In this document: one piece after another, positions 15,358 through 24,444 of the stretch | Layout of the letters: each line of letters opens with the position of its first letter | Numbering within the stretch: the first letter of the stretch is position 1 | NCBI GenBank assembly: GCA_024233865.1 | Contig: JACKPA010000003.1 | Location: forward strand, 248,001 to 312,000 | Direction of reading: 5' to 3' | Source: Leptospiraceae bacterium | Lineage (GTDB): Bacteria > Spirochaetota > Leptospiria > Leptospirales > Leptospiraceae | Length of the DNA: 64,000 bases | Position numbers and translations under genes: made by a program | The notes under the pieces: generated by a model | The model's input: only the letters and a program-made list of their open reading frames with translations | Databases searched by the model: none | Told to the model about the DNA's origin: nothing

Positions 15358-18216
15358 TTAGGATTGCCCTTTTATTTTAAGATTTTTCCCGTCTGTTATA
15401 ATAGTAACTTTTTCTTTAACACCCACTAATAAACTCTCTAATTTTACAGTAAACGTCTCGAGCTTGTCTACTAACATTCTCATTCCATATTCCTTATCTT
15501 CCAAAATCTCAGAAACTATCATATCAACCACAGAATCATCTATTTCACAGTTGTATTCATCTTCCTTTTCTAAGAATTTAACTCTTTCTCTTACGATTTT
15601 TTCCATTTGATTTTTGGATATGTGAAAGTAAAATATAATCCTATTCTTTATCCGTCCCACAAATTCCAGTCTTCCGCTAATGTATTGCAAACTCATAGCA
15701 ATGACATTTTTATTGTATTTAAGAATTGCTTCTTGTTTATCAACGTCATCTTCCGCGAGATATTTCATTTCATATTTCTCATCATTCAGGTAAAATGGAT
15801 TTGTTCCAGCATTGCTGGTAAAGATAAAGAATGTTTGACTCAAATCAATTTTTGTCCCGTCCGATACTGTTAAACTTCCTTCCAAAAGGCTTAAAAATGT
15901 AGTCCAAATTGTAATGTTAGCTTTTTCAAACTCATCAAACAAGATTACACAAGCTTTGTTTGTATCAATAAATGATCCAAGTTCACCTTTGGGATTTTTG
16001 TCATACCCAACAAAGCCAGGTGGAGGACCTATAAACCTAGAATAAGTTGCATCATCAGAATATTGTGTCATATCAAAAACACGAGTTTTAATCTCCGGAG
16101 GCAGGTGAGATTTCAAGATTCTAAATGTTTCTGTCTTTCCTACACCAGTTGGTCCGGCAAGGAAGATATAACCTAATGGAGATTTATTTTTGTTTTTTTG
16201 TAAGCGATACAAGATACCTCGTAAATGGTCTCGAATTTCTAAAATTGCATTTTTTTGTCCAGCAAGCTTTTCTTCTAAAGAGTTGATGATTTCGTCCAAA
16301 TGCTTTTCTATGAAATTTTTCCATGGATTTATAAAATCAAATGCAGATGGATCTTCGGGATCAAGCTTATTTTGATTATCGACAGTTTTACTAAGTTCGA
16401 TTTCTCCATCCTTCGCTATATAGACTCTTTCGCCTTCTCTCCCTTCTTGGATTAAGACTTCCAATTTTTCTTTTACCTTATCCTGTATTTGGGCAACTAT
16501 GTGTCTAGCACCAAGTGATTTATCTTGTAGTTCGTATTGTTTTTCAAAATAGGACTGAACATTTGGATCAAACTTTAATTCACGTTTTTTCTCTTTTTTA
16601 CTTTCAAACCAGTCTACAATACTCTCTAACTTTATTTTGATTAGATTTTTTGCTTCTTTTTTAGTGAGGTAGGAAAAAGGTATTATGTGACTTTTTAAAC
16701 GACTAATTAAAGGACCACAATCCGATTTCTTAGACAGTTCTTCTGCAACAATTTCAATATTTTCATGAATTATCTTTTTTGCTTCTTCTTTTTCTTCTCC
16801 AACTTCTTTAAATTTTTCATGACCTATGTTACTCGTAAAGATTAAAACACAATTGCTTAAGTCTAACTTAATTCCGCTACCAGTAGTGATTTCCCCTTCT
16901 AATAATCCCAAAAACCTTTGTAATATGGATGTATGAGCCCTATCAAACTCATCAAACAATACGACTGTATAAGGATTTTCTAAAATAGCACTTCCCAATT
17001 CTCCATTCGGATTTCCTCGAAAACTCTCGTGAGCTCCCCAGAAACGTTCTACATCAACATCAGTTGAATACCTTTCCATACCAAAGTGAATAAAACCAAT
17101 GTTATACAATGCAAACTTTCGTTGCATAAAACGAAAGAATTCAGTTTTTCCAACTCCAGGTGGACCAGCAAAAAACATCTTTGCCAATGGTTCCTTATCT
17201 TTTTCTACTTTAGATTTCCTTTCTTCAAGTCGGGTTTTTATATTGTTAATTCTGTGTTTCCAACGTTCTTTTGCAAAGTCTTGACCAATGATTTCTTTAT
17301 TTAAATCTTGAAAAAGTGAATTAAGTTTAAGATTAACAACCTGCTCCCATGGATTATTTGAAGGTGGGCATATTAATTCCCTAATTTCTTGGAATGTAAT
17401 TTTAGTTTTCCCATGATTTTTTAATTTAAATTCTTGGATAATGCTCCTTATACTAAAAAGATAATAATTATTTGCAATTTTTAGAGTATTAATTAGATAA
17501 CTTAACACATTTTCAACTGGTTTTGGTTGAAGTTTTTCTGATTCTCTAAATAAAAATTTTATTTCTGGTAACAATACTTCTGGAATTTTTTGTATAGCAT
17601 AACCAACAGAATTTTTTTGGAAAGCAATAGGCAACTTTTTTAAATCTTCATCTCTAGATAAGAAAAAACAATACACATTGTCTAATAGTCTCCACTCGGT
17701 TATATATTGAACTGAAACATTTTTATCACTTACTGAAATAGATTGAATAAACTGATCAAAATCAGGAATTATAATCCCCCATTTTTTTTCTTTTCCCTCT
17801 TTTGAAGTGATAAACTCATTTATTTTTCCTATTACTGCGTTGGAAGTATAATCTGTATTTGTATCATTGACCTGATCTATTAATTCATTTACGGCATCTT
17901 CTCCACCTTTTAACCTCTCTTCCTCCTTCCAACTATCAAATATATCACCTTCAAAATTTACTTGTGCAAATTTCTTTATCCCTACATCTCCTTGTAATCT
18001 AGTTGTTAGTTTATAGGTAAGTATGAGCTCGCATTCTAATTGATATTTCAAATAACGTTTAATGGATTCTTGGATTTCAATAATTTCTTCTGAATCTTTT
18101 GTTGTTTTGGGATGATGGCAAACATCATCAAAATTTCCATATAATAGAAATTGTCTATTACCAGGAATATGGAAACATACTTCTCGAAAAATTCGATGAT
18201 TACCAAAACTACTCAT
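15358..18216 (-). CDS. Protein with two HSP100-type AAA+ modules
   Basis: A 952-residue protein. Module 1 has Walker A GPPGVGKTE (residues 351-359), Walker B VVLFDEF (418-424) and IFTSN (459-463). Module 2 has GPTGVGKTE (688-696), pore-type loop PPPGFVGY (731-738), Walker B VILFDEF (757-763), IFTSNAG and a ClpB_D2-small-like end (YGMRMLVDKLE). Both modules are of the Clp/HSP100 D2 (AAA_2) type, not the D1-D2 order of ClpB. Residues 1-340 have no clear match; WGIIIPDFDQFI near 146 looks like a worn Walker B strand. There is no Clp N-domain. It probably remodels or unfolds a protein target. It overlaps the upstream coiled-coil gene by 4 bp and is followed 1 bp later by the activase. Confidence 0.85.
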   Translation of the reverse strand: MSSFGNHRIFREVCFHIPGNRQFLLYGNFDDVCHHPKTTKDSEEIIEIQESIKRYLKYQLECELILTYKLTTRLQGDVGIKKFAQVNFEGDIFDSWKEEERLKGGEDAVNELIDQVNDTNTDYTSNAVIGKINEFITSKEGKEKKWGIIIPDFDQFIQSISVSDKNVSVQYITEWRLLDNVYCFFLSRDEDLKKLPIAFQKNSVGYAIQKIPEVLLPEIKFLFRESEKLQPKPVENVLSYLINTLKIANNYYLFSIRSIIQEFKLKNHGKTKITFQEIRELICPPSNNPWEQVVNLKLNSLFQDLNKEIIGQDFAKERWKHRINNIKTRLEERKSKVEKDKEPLAKMFFAGPPGVGKTEFFRFMQRKFALYNIGFIHFGMERYSTDVDVERFWGAHESFRGNPNGELGSAILENPYTVVLFDEFDRAHTSILQRFLGLLEGEITTGSGIKLDLSNCVLIFTSNIGHEKFKEVGEEKEEAKKIIHENIEIVAEELSKKSDCGPLISRLKSHIIPFSYLTKKEAKNLIKIKLESIVDWFESKKEKKRELKFDPNVQSYFEKQYELQDKSLGARHIVAQIQDKVKEKLEVLIQEGREGERVYIAKDGEIELSKTVDNQNKLDPEDPSAFDFINPWKNFIEKHLDEIINSLEEKLAGQKNAILEIRDHLRGILYRLQKNKNKSPLGYIFLAGPTGVGKTETFRILKSHLPPEIKTRVFDMTQYSDDATYSRFIGPPPGFVGYDKNPKGELGSFIDTNKACVILFDEFEKANITIWTTFLSLLEGSLTVSDGTKIDLSQTFFIFTSNAGTNPFYLNDEKYEMKYLAEDDVDKQEAILKYNKNVIAMSLQYISGRLEFVGRIKNRIIFYFHISKNQMEKIVRERVKFLEKEDEYNCEIDDSVVDMIVSEILEDKEYGMRMLVDKLETFTVKLESLLVGVKEKVTIITDGKNLKIKGQS

Positions 18217-19007
18217 TTATACCTTCCTGTACCCGTTGATTCATTTGTTTTGAATTTTTCTATTTGTTCCATCAGGTCTTGAGGAATGTCTTTTGGAAGC
18301 TTATCTTTGTATTCCGCTAAGCGTTCTGCAGAAAAACGAGTCCAAGAATCATCATTAAATTTAAGATATAAACCTTTTTCTCTTAAATCATTTATTAAAT
18401 TTAGAATATCAACCAAGCAGTTACCTTGTTTTCCCGTTTGTTCGGAATCCTCAATTTTAAATATTAGGTCATCATCCGATTCCAATGGAATAACTATTTC
18501 TATTTCTCCGCTATTATTTTTTTTAACAGCAGTGATCTTATACCTACTAAATGGTTTTCCAGGTTCTTCAAAGTTTCCTTTTATAGACTCTTCCGAAGTT
18601 CCATATCCCATCTTTTTTAACTCTTCTATCAAAGGTATAGTTTTGGCTTTTCTCTCAGTTTCTTGGTTTCTCCTATCTTCTGCAATTGGAACATCTTTTT
18701 CTAACCTTTGATTTAAAGTTGTTAATAATTCTTCTGCTCTTTGGACATTTTTTTGCTCAATTAGATTTTTAATCTTGATAAGTTGATCTTTAACCTCTTC
18801 TTCTGATTCTGGACTTATCCAACGGAAAGTCCCCTGCTCAACTAGAGTCTCAACTCTTGCAATGAGTCGATCTCTTTCATTGTTGCATTTTTCTAGTTTT
18901 CGCCTTAATTCTTCTTCACGTTTTCTACGTTCCTCTTCCATTTTTCTCTGAAGTTCTTCTTTTCTTTTACGCTCTAACTCTAGTCTGGCATAATTCGTTC
19001 CACTCAT
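18213..19007 (-). CDS. Coiled-coil protein of the AAA+/activase unit
   Basis: A 264-residue protein. Residues 8-60 form a highly charged coiled coil rich in Arg, Glu and Lys, followed by helical segments (to about 125). The second half (about 130-230) looks globular, with beta-like stretches (EIEIVIPLESDDDLIF, SRYKITAVKK). No known domain is recognised. It overlaps the AAA+ gene by 4 bp (ATGA), which suggests equal expression and perhaps an adaptor role in delivering substrate to the ATPase (inference). Confidence 0.6.
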   Translation of the reverse strand: MSGTNYARLELERKRKEELQRKMEEERRKREEELRRKLEKCNNERDRLIARVETLVEQGTFRWISPESEEEVKDQLIKIKNLIEQKNVQRAEELLTTLNQRLEKDVPIAEDRRNQETERKAKTIPLIEELKKMGYGTSEESIKGNFEEPGKPFSRYKITAVKKNNSGEIEIVIPLESDDDLIFKIEDSEQTGKQGNCLVDILNLINDLREKGLYLKFNDDSWTRFSAERLAEYKDKLPKDIPQDLMEQIEKFKTNESTGTGRYK

Positions 19008-19028
19008 TTTATATTTCTCCTTTTGTTT

Positions 19029-19817
19029 TTATAAATTATTTCTTAATTCTTTTGCTTCATTTATTTTTTTTTGTATTTCATTTAAATCATTATGGATTTC
19101 AGCTAGTTTCAAATTAAATTCTTTTGCACGTCTATTCCATTCACTATCATTTAAACCTAATGCCACTGGGTCTTCAATATCAATTTCATCCTGTAAATCT
19201 GCCTTTCTTTCTTCGAGTGTTTGTATTTCCATATTCAAGTTTTTAATCAATTCCTCCCACTCTCCAACTTCTTTTTCCAACTTATCTTTTTCTTTTTGCT
19301 TTTCTTCTACATCATTTTCTACTTTTCCTTTTTTCTCATTTAATAATTTAATCTTTGCGGATAGTTTTATTTCTTCCTCCTCCTTCTTTTTAATTTCTTC
19401 CTGAGTTTCTGATATTTCTCTTTCAATTTTTATCTTGGAATTTTCCATATCTTCTAAAAGCTTTTCACTCTCTTCCTTAGAAAAGTTTGTATTTTTTTGT
19501 AATTCTGGAATGCTATGATTTATAAAATCAGTGAAAGTATTTAGCAATTTTAACTTTTGCTCTTCTTTAAGTCTTCTTTTGTCTTTAAGGATTATAAGAT
19601 ATAGCTTTCTTATAAGGTCTAAAATTTTAGAGAGTTGATCAAGAAATGTTTCTCTATCTTTATATTCATAATTTCCAAATTGTTCTAATAATTGTTTTTC
19701 CTTATCAAGTACTTCAAAAAGGAATGGAAAAAAGAGTACGAGTTTCTCAAACTCTCCAAATTTGTTGTTTATGATTCGTTTGATTTCCGTTCTTGTTTTT
19801 TCAATCTCAATGCTCAT
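19029..19817 (-). CDS. Long coiled-coil protein
   Basis: A 262-residue protein. Residues 1-110 are helical with hydrophobic spacing (FEKLVLFFPFLFEVL). Residues 120-260 form a near-continuous Glu/Lys-rich coiled coil (KEEEEIKLSAKIKLL, NLNMEIQTLEERKADLQDEI). It resembles GrpE-like or SMC-like scaffold proteins only in general character; no family could be named. It is 21 bp upstream of the second coiled-coil gene and probably opens the five-gene core. A role as scaffold or exchange factor for the Hsp70-like protein is speculative. Confidence 0.55.
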   Translation of the reverse strand: MSIEIEKTRTEIKRIINNKFGEFEKLVLFFPFLFEVLDKEKQLLEQFGNYEYKDRETFLDQLSKILDLIRKLYLIILKDKRRLKEEQKLKLLNTFTDFINHSIPELQKNTNFSKEESEKLLEDMENSKIKIEREISETQEEIKKKEEEEIKLSAKIKLLNEKKGKVENDVEEKQKEKDKLEKEVGEWEELIKNLNMEIQTLEERKADLQDEIDIEDPVALGLNDSEWNRRAKEFNLKLAEIHNDLNEIQKKINEAKELRNNL

Positions 19818-19867
19818 GACTTTGTTTGTTCCCCTTAGTTTTATTTATAGTAAACTATTCTATATAA

Positions 19868-20752
19868 TTAATTTACTTTTTTGTGATTTTCAAGATAGTT
19901 AATAATTTTTGACATTTTTTCATTTATATGCCGCCTTTGTTGGGCATAAGAAATCGCTGTATAACCTGAATATCCCTTAACCTTTGGATCAACTCCATGT
20001 TCTAATAATAATTGAACGATAACTAATTCAATTTTTTTTACAGCTATTTGTAAGGGAGTCCATCTTTCTTTATCCCAACCATAGGGTTTGGCTCCATATT
20101 CTAAAAGAAGTTTAACTATTTTTGTTGAGTTTGATATGGAAGAATCAATCGCCTGCATTAAAATAGACCTTTTACTATCATTATCTCGAATATGTGGGTT
20201 TGCTCCATTTTCAAGAAGCAACTTTACTATTTCGATGTTATCCTTTTGAATTGCTCTTAATAAAGGATTACCTTGGTTTACATCTGCCCCATGTTCTACA
20301 AGTAGAGTTGCAAGCTTAATATTGTTATTTAGAACTGCTATAAACAATGGATTGCCTTGGTTTACATCAGCACTATGTTCGACAAGTACAGTTGCAAGAT
20401 CAATTCTGTTATTTTGAACCGCGATAAGCAATGGATTGCCTTGGTTTACATCAGCACCATGTTCGACAAACAGAGTAACAAGCTGGAGATTATTTTTTTG
20501 AACTGCTGTAAGTAATGGAAGACCTATATTCGGATCAGCTCCATGTTTTAATAACAAAGTTGCAAGTTTGATGTCGTTATTTAAAACTGCTGTAGGCAAT
20601 GGATTCATTCCATCTTTCTGGCAATTTACATCAGCTCCGTCTTGGATTGCCTGATCAACTCCTTCTAAATAACCCATTTCAATGCTATCCCATAAGTCAT
20701 CATTTGCATAAGGATAAATTGCTTCTTCTATAAGTTCAAAGTCTGTTTGCAT
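19868..20752 (-). CDS. Ankyrin-repeat protein
   Basis: A 294-residue protein starting MQTDFELIEEAIYPYAN, followed by about seven ankyrin units (NIKLATLLLKHGADPN, NLQLVTLFVEHGADVN, RIDLATVLVEHSADVN and so on). Units share the spacer QGNPLLxAVxxN. The repeats are near-identical at DNA level, suggesting recent internal duplication. Ankyrin proteins bind other proteins. The 10-residue start conserved in all four ankyrin genes of this block is probably a docking or recognition segment (inference). No signal peptide. Confidence 0.85.
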   Translation of the reverse strand: MQTDFELIEEAIYPYANDDLWDSIEMGYLEGVDQAIQDGADVNCQKDGMNPLPTAVLNNDIKLATLLLKHGADPNIGLPLLTAVQKNNLQLVTLFVEHGADVNQGNPLLIAVQNNRIDLATVLVEHSADVNQGNPLFIAVLNNNIKLATLLVEHGADVNQGNPLLRAIQKDNIEIVKLLLENGANPHIRDNDSKRSILMQAIDSSISNSTKIVKLLLEYGAKPYGWDKERWTPLQIAVKKIELVIVQLLLEHGVDPKVKGYSGYTAISYAQQRRHINEKMSKIINYLENHKKVN

Positions 20753-20763
20753 TTTAGTTTCCT

Positions 20764-22314
20764 TTAACTATCTTTTTTATCATTCATTAATTCTACTTTC
20801 CAATCCTTTAGGTTCCTTTCTTTTTCTCCAAAAGCTATCCCAATTAAAACAACCTCTTTATTTATTCCAACATACTTTTCATAGTATTTTTTCTCATGAA
20901 TCTGCTTCATTGCATCTTCCGCACTTTCCATTTTAAATTCTATTATATAAATATGACTATCTATCTCGATAACAGCATCTACCCTACCATGATTGGTGTG
21001 AACTTCACAATTGATATAGACCCCTAGTAATCGAAAAACAATATAGAGTATCGAATGATAATAAGCTTCTAAATCGGGAATGAAAATGTCGTAGGGAATG
21101 GAAGCAAAAATGGATTTAATATTACTAACAAAAGATTCTAGATTTTTCTTTAAAACTGATTTTCGTAAATTAATTAAACTATTACTTAAAGGACCTAGTT
21201 GGTTGTACGAGTATGCTTCTAATAAATTGTATAAAAAAGATACTCTTACTTCTTCGTTTGGGTAACCAAGATGATAATCATTATATTCATCTTTCTTTTT
21301 AATTGTAAAATATCCAGTTTGAAAAAGAAGAGAGTATACATCCATATTAGATAATGTGAACTTATTAAAAAATGAATCATTTACATTGATTGTTTCTAAG
21401 TCTTTAGGAAAGGTGTGAAGTTTCCTAAGATACTCTACAAGAAAAGTTGGAGTCCCTGTTGCAAACCAATAATTTTTAAATTCTCTTTCAGCAAAAAGAT
21501 TTAAAATAGAGAATGGATTATATACGAAATTCTTCCCGTCCCATGAATAACCGTTGTAATAATGTTTGATTTTTTCCAGTAGTTCATTCTTATTTAATTC
21601 AAATTCCTTAGCAAGTCTATCTATATGATTAGAAAAGTAAATGATAAGTTCTTTTTCCGTATAGCCAAGCATATTGGAAAATATTTTTGATGTGGTAATA
21701 TCTTGTAAATGATTCAGATCACTAAAAATAGAAACTTTACTAAATTTGGAAACACCAGTTATAAATAAGAATTTAATATTTTTATCCTGACTTTTTAATA
21801 TAGAATAAAAGTTTTTTAAAATACCACGGTTTTTTTCTGCTTGTTCAATATAGTCAAGATAATCAATGATTGGTTTGTCGTATTCATCTATTAGAATAAC
21901 AACTTGTTCTTTTTGAGATAAGATTTCAATAAGTTCTTCAAATTTTTCAGAATAACTTTTTGTCTTAAATTCTATCTTAAAATTATTAGCAATTTTCTTT
22001 AACCTTTTATGTAAGGTATCTTCAAGGGTTTGTTCTTTGTAGTCTAAAGCGCTAAAATCAATATGTATTAAAGGATAGGCTTTCCAGTCTATTTTATCAT
22101 ATATCCAAAATTCTTGGAAAAGCTCTTTATTTCCGCTAAATATTTCTGATAGAGTTGAAACTAATAAAGACTTTCCAAACCTTCTAGGACGTGAAAAAAA
22201 GTAATTCGATCCTTGAGTTATTAGTTCATAGATATGTTCAGTTTTATCCACATAAACACAGTTTTCGTTAAGCAATTTGGGAAATGATTGTATGCCGATT
22301 CCAAGTTTTTTCAT
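20764..22314 (-). CDS. AAA-ATPase-like protein with PD-(D/E)XK domain
   Basis: A 516-residue protein of the AAA-ATPase_like plus DUF1703 type. The N-terminus reads GIQSFPKLLNENCVYVDKTEHIYEL, here given only as the family opening (F-x-LxxxNxxYVDKT). The P-loop variant is RPRRFGKSL (residues 42-50) and Walker B is VVILIDEYDKP (about 139-149). The C-terminal domain has GRVDAVIE and IYIIEFKM, the PD-(D/E)XK nuclease signature. Such proteins are abundant, often multicopy, and of uncertain function; mobile or defence roles are suspected. It sits between two ankyrin genes. Confidence 0.88.
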   Translation of the reverse strand: MKKLGIGIQSFPKLLNENCVYVDKTEHIYELITQGSNYFFSRPRRFGKSLLVSTLSEIFSGNKELFQEFWIYDKIDWKAYPLIHIDFSALDYKEQTLEDTLHKRLKKIANNFKIEFKTKSYSEKFEELIEILSQKEQVVILIDEYDKPIIDYLDYIEQAEKNRGILKNFYSILKSQDKNIKFLFITGVSKFSKVSIFSDLNHLQDITTSKIFSNMLGYTEKELIIYFSNHIDRLAKEFELNKNELLEKIKHYYNGYSWDGKNFVYNPFSILNLFAEREFKNYWFATGTPTFLVEYLRKLHTFPKDLETINVNDSFFNKFTLSNMDVYSLLFQTGYFTIKKKDEYNDYHLGYPNEEVRVSFLYNLLEAYSYNQLGPLSNSLINLRKSVLKKNLESFVSNIKSIFASIPYDIFIPDLEAYYHSILYIVFRLLGVYINCEVHTNHGRVDAVIEIDSHIYIIEFKMESAEDAMKQIHEKKYYEKYVGINKEVVLIGIAFGEKERNLKDWKVELMNDKKDS

Positions 22315-22392
22315 GTTTTATCCTACTTTTCTCTGTATTTGGTTTAGATAATATATTGTTTTTGTGAAATTAATATTTGCTCTTCATTATTA

Positions 22393-22803
22393 TTAGACTT
22401 GTTGGTTTTTTAAAAGTAGTCTTGCTATTTCTATATTATTATTTTCAACTGCTTTTATCAATTCTTCACTATGTATAGTTGCACCGTTCTCTATAAGCAA
22501 TTTTGCAATTTTTATATCATTGTTTTCAATTGCTACAGTTAGTGGAGTTGGTGAGTTATATCCATTTTTATTTGGGTCTGCTTTATATTTTAAAAGCAAT
22601 TCAGTAAATTTTATATTTCTTTTTCTTACAGCTAGCAACAATAAAGGTCCTTCATTGGAATAATCATCTTCAAAATTTGGATCAGCACCATCCTCCAATG
22701 CTCGTTCAATTCCTTTAAAATAATTTAATTCAATGCTATCTCGTAAGTCGTCATTTGCATAAGGATAAACTGCTTCTTCGATAAGTTCAAAGTCTGTTTG
22801 CAT
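22393..22803 (-). CDS. Short ankyrin-repeat protein
   Basis: A 136-residue protein beginning MQTDFELIEEAVYPYAN with about three ankyrin units (NIKFTELLLKYKADPN, DIKIAKLLIENGA, NIEIARLLL). It ends abruptly in the last helix (LLLKNQQV), without the capping repeat seen in paralogues. It is either a short natural variant or a C-terminally truncated copy. Confidence 0.8.
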   Translation of the reverse strand: MQTDFELIEEAVYPYANDDLRDSIELNYFKGIERALEDGADPNFEDDYSNEGPLLLLAVRKRNIKFTELLLKYKADPNKNGYNSPTPLTVAIENNDIKIAKLLIENGATIHSEELIKAVENNNIEIARLLLKNQQV

Positions 22804-22850
22804 TGTGTAAGCTCCATGATAGGTAATATTAAAACTTGTATACTATCAAA

Positions 22851-23681
22851 TTAATTATGGTTATCATGTTTTTCTAAAATATGAATAATGTTTGTATTTC
22901 CTTTTGCTTTTGCCATTTGCAAAGGTGTCTCATTTTTTAAGATAGTATAATATTTCGATGGATCACTTGTAAAAGCTTCCTGATAATTCCATTTCCCGAT
23001 TACATTTGCATCAGCCCCATTTTCTAAAAGCATTTTTACTATTTCGAGATTATTTACTTCTACTGCAAAGTGTAATGGAGTCATTCCATCGATCCAGCCA
23101 TAAGGTTTAGCTCCATGCTCCAATAATAATTTTACAATTTTTTCATTTTTATTTTGTATAGCTATAACCAAACAAGAATACCCATTAGGATAACGAATGT
23201 GTGGATTTGCACCATTTTCAAGGAGCAACTGAACTAGTTCTTCGTTATTATTTTCTACTGCTATATTTAAAGGATTACCTCGGTTTACATCAAAACCATG
23301 TTCTACTAGCAATTTGGCAAGTTCTATATTTTCATTATTTATAGCAAAATTCATAAGAATTTCTTGATTGGCATTCGCACCATTATCAAGTAACATTCTA
23401 GCAATTTCATTTTTGTTTTTCTCAATTGCTTTGAGTAATGGATTTCCCTTGTTTAAATCTGGTTTATATCGAAGAAGTAATTCTACCAATGGTATGTTTT
23501 GATTCACGACAGCTTTGTATAGAGGAGTAAAACCATCTTTTTCAAAGTTTACATCAGCTCCGTCCTCAATAGATTGTTCAACTCCTTTCAAGTATTGATA
23601 TTCTATACTATTCCATAAATCTTGATTTGCATACTCAGGTGGGTAAAGTGCTTCTTCTATTAGTTCAAAATCAGTTTGCAT
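22851..23681 (-). CDS. Ankyrin-repeat protein
   Basis: A 276-residue protein starting MQTDFELIEEALYPPEYAN, with about seven ankyrin units (DGFTPLYKAVVNQNI, NEIARMLLDNGANAN, NLEIVKMLLENGADAN). It closes with a capping TPLQMAKAKGNTNIIHIL. It is the first gene of the minus-strand block and the most upstream copy of the MQTDFELIEE family. Start at 23681 is supported by conservation among the paralogues. Confidence 0.85.
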   Translation of the reverse strand: MQTDFELIEEALYPPEYANQDLWNSIEYQYLKGVEQSIEDGADVNFEKDGFTPLYKAVVNQNIPLVELLLRYKPDLNKGNPLLKAIEKNKNEIARMLLDNGANANQEILMNFAINNENIELAKLLVEHGFDVNRGNPLNIAVENNNEELVQLLLENGANPHIRYPNGYSCLVIAIQNKNEKIVKLLLEHGAKPYGWIDGMTPLHFAVEVNNLEIVKMLLENGADANVIGKWNYQEAFTSDPSKYYTILKNETPLQMAKAKGNTNIIHILEKHDNHN

Positions 23682-23701
23682 TATAAAAATTTATTTTTAT
23701 G

Positions 23702-23898
23702 TTACACCGCATAAAAATTCCCTTTCACTTCCACAATCCGATTGTAAACACCTTGAACTTGCTCCGGTGTCAAACCGAGCTGTACAATTTCATCATTCCG
23801 CAAAAAGGTTTTAATCATGTTAATCACAAAAATCAATCCAATCATGGTCAAAAAGGCACACCCCGCACACAAAGACTAATAGTTTCATGCTCATTCAT
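23702..23898 (-). pseudogene. Small frameshifted membrane-protein gene
   Basis: From ATG 23898 a frame reads MNEHETISLCVRGVPF and stops. In the next frame the sequence continues LTMIGLIFVINMIKTFL, then LGLTPEQVQGVYNR and GNFYAV to TAA 23702-23704. The total of 197 bp is one base short of a whole-codon frame. Together they would make a small one-span membrane protein of about 65 residues. The family is not recognised. Confidence 0.4.
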
Positions 23899-23957
23899 AG
23901 CCTAAAAGCTCCAAAAGTTTCAAGATTGGTTCTAACCATACAGAATAAACGAATATT

Positions 23958-24032
23958 TATTTCTTATATTCTCAACAAAAAAAGTCAAACTTTTTCTGAA
24001 AATTATATGCTTTATGTAAAATTTTTCAACCC
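23958..24032 (+). repeat. 75-bp direct repeat, left copy
   Basis: This 75-bp sequence is the same as 30197-30271 apart from one base (position 24009 G versus C). It starts TATTTCTTATATTC, ends ATTTTTCAACCC and contains the small stem AAAAAGT-CAA-ACTTTTT. The two copies point the same way and bound 6.2 kb of toxin, IS and TA genes. Outside 24033-24240 the sequence is AT-rich with no gene. Confidence 0.85.
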
Positions 24033-24240
24033 TTTAAATCATAAGTAGCCATATTACTAATTTTATAAACCATTTTACAAACTTTAAAATCCATCTTTTC
24101 TTATGTTTTAAAATATTGTCGATAATTTTATAAAAGCCAACTTATCATGATTACCTTAAATCACAATTCAATCATCGCACATAATTCAAAACAAAACAAG
24201 CTTACTGGCATACTTAACAAAAAATGCTAAAATACCAAAA

Positions 24241-24257
24241 TTGGCACGAAATTTGAT
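24241..24257 (+). promoter_or_regulatory. Possible sigma-54 promoter
   Basis: TTGGCACGAAATTTGAT fits the -24/-12 consensus TGGCACG-N4-TTGCW with the correct GG-N10 spacing; only the -12 GC is changed to GA. The only plus-strand frame behind it is a 21-codon one at 24328. The surrounding 400 bp is otherwise without genes. Confidence 0.35.
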
Positions 24258-24327
24258 TTGGCAGATTCGCAGCTCTTAAATGTTGGGGGGATATTTAGCA
24301 GCAGGATAACAAATTTTAAAGGATGAA

Positions 24328-24393
24328 ATGATGCGAAAGTCTATCTACAGAGAAAAAAATCTATTGTACGTAATTTTAAAATTAAAAATTTAA
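24328..24393 (+). CDS. Possible 21-residue peptide or small RNA locus
   Basis: AAAGGA at 24318-24323 precedes ATGATG at 24328. The frame gives MMRKSIYREKN and a hydrophobic end LLYVILKLKI, stopping at TAA 24391-24393. A basic start with a hydrophobic tail resembles small toxic or membrane peptides. The evidence is position and ribosome-binding site only. Confidence 0.2.
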   Translation: MMRKSIYREKNLLYVILKLKI

Positions 24394-24444
24394 AAAAACT
24401 TTTAGAATTCTAATTCTTTTTGCTTATCCAATAATTCAAAATGT

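Noticed and set aside
23699..23905. Plus-strand frame of 68 codons
   Set aside because: No ribosome-binding site; the minus strand gives a better, though frameshifted, membrane peptide.
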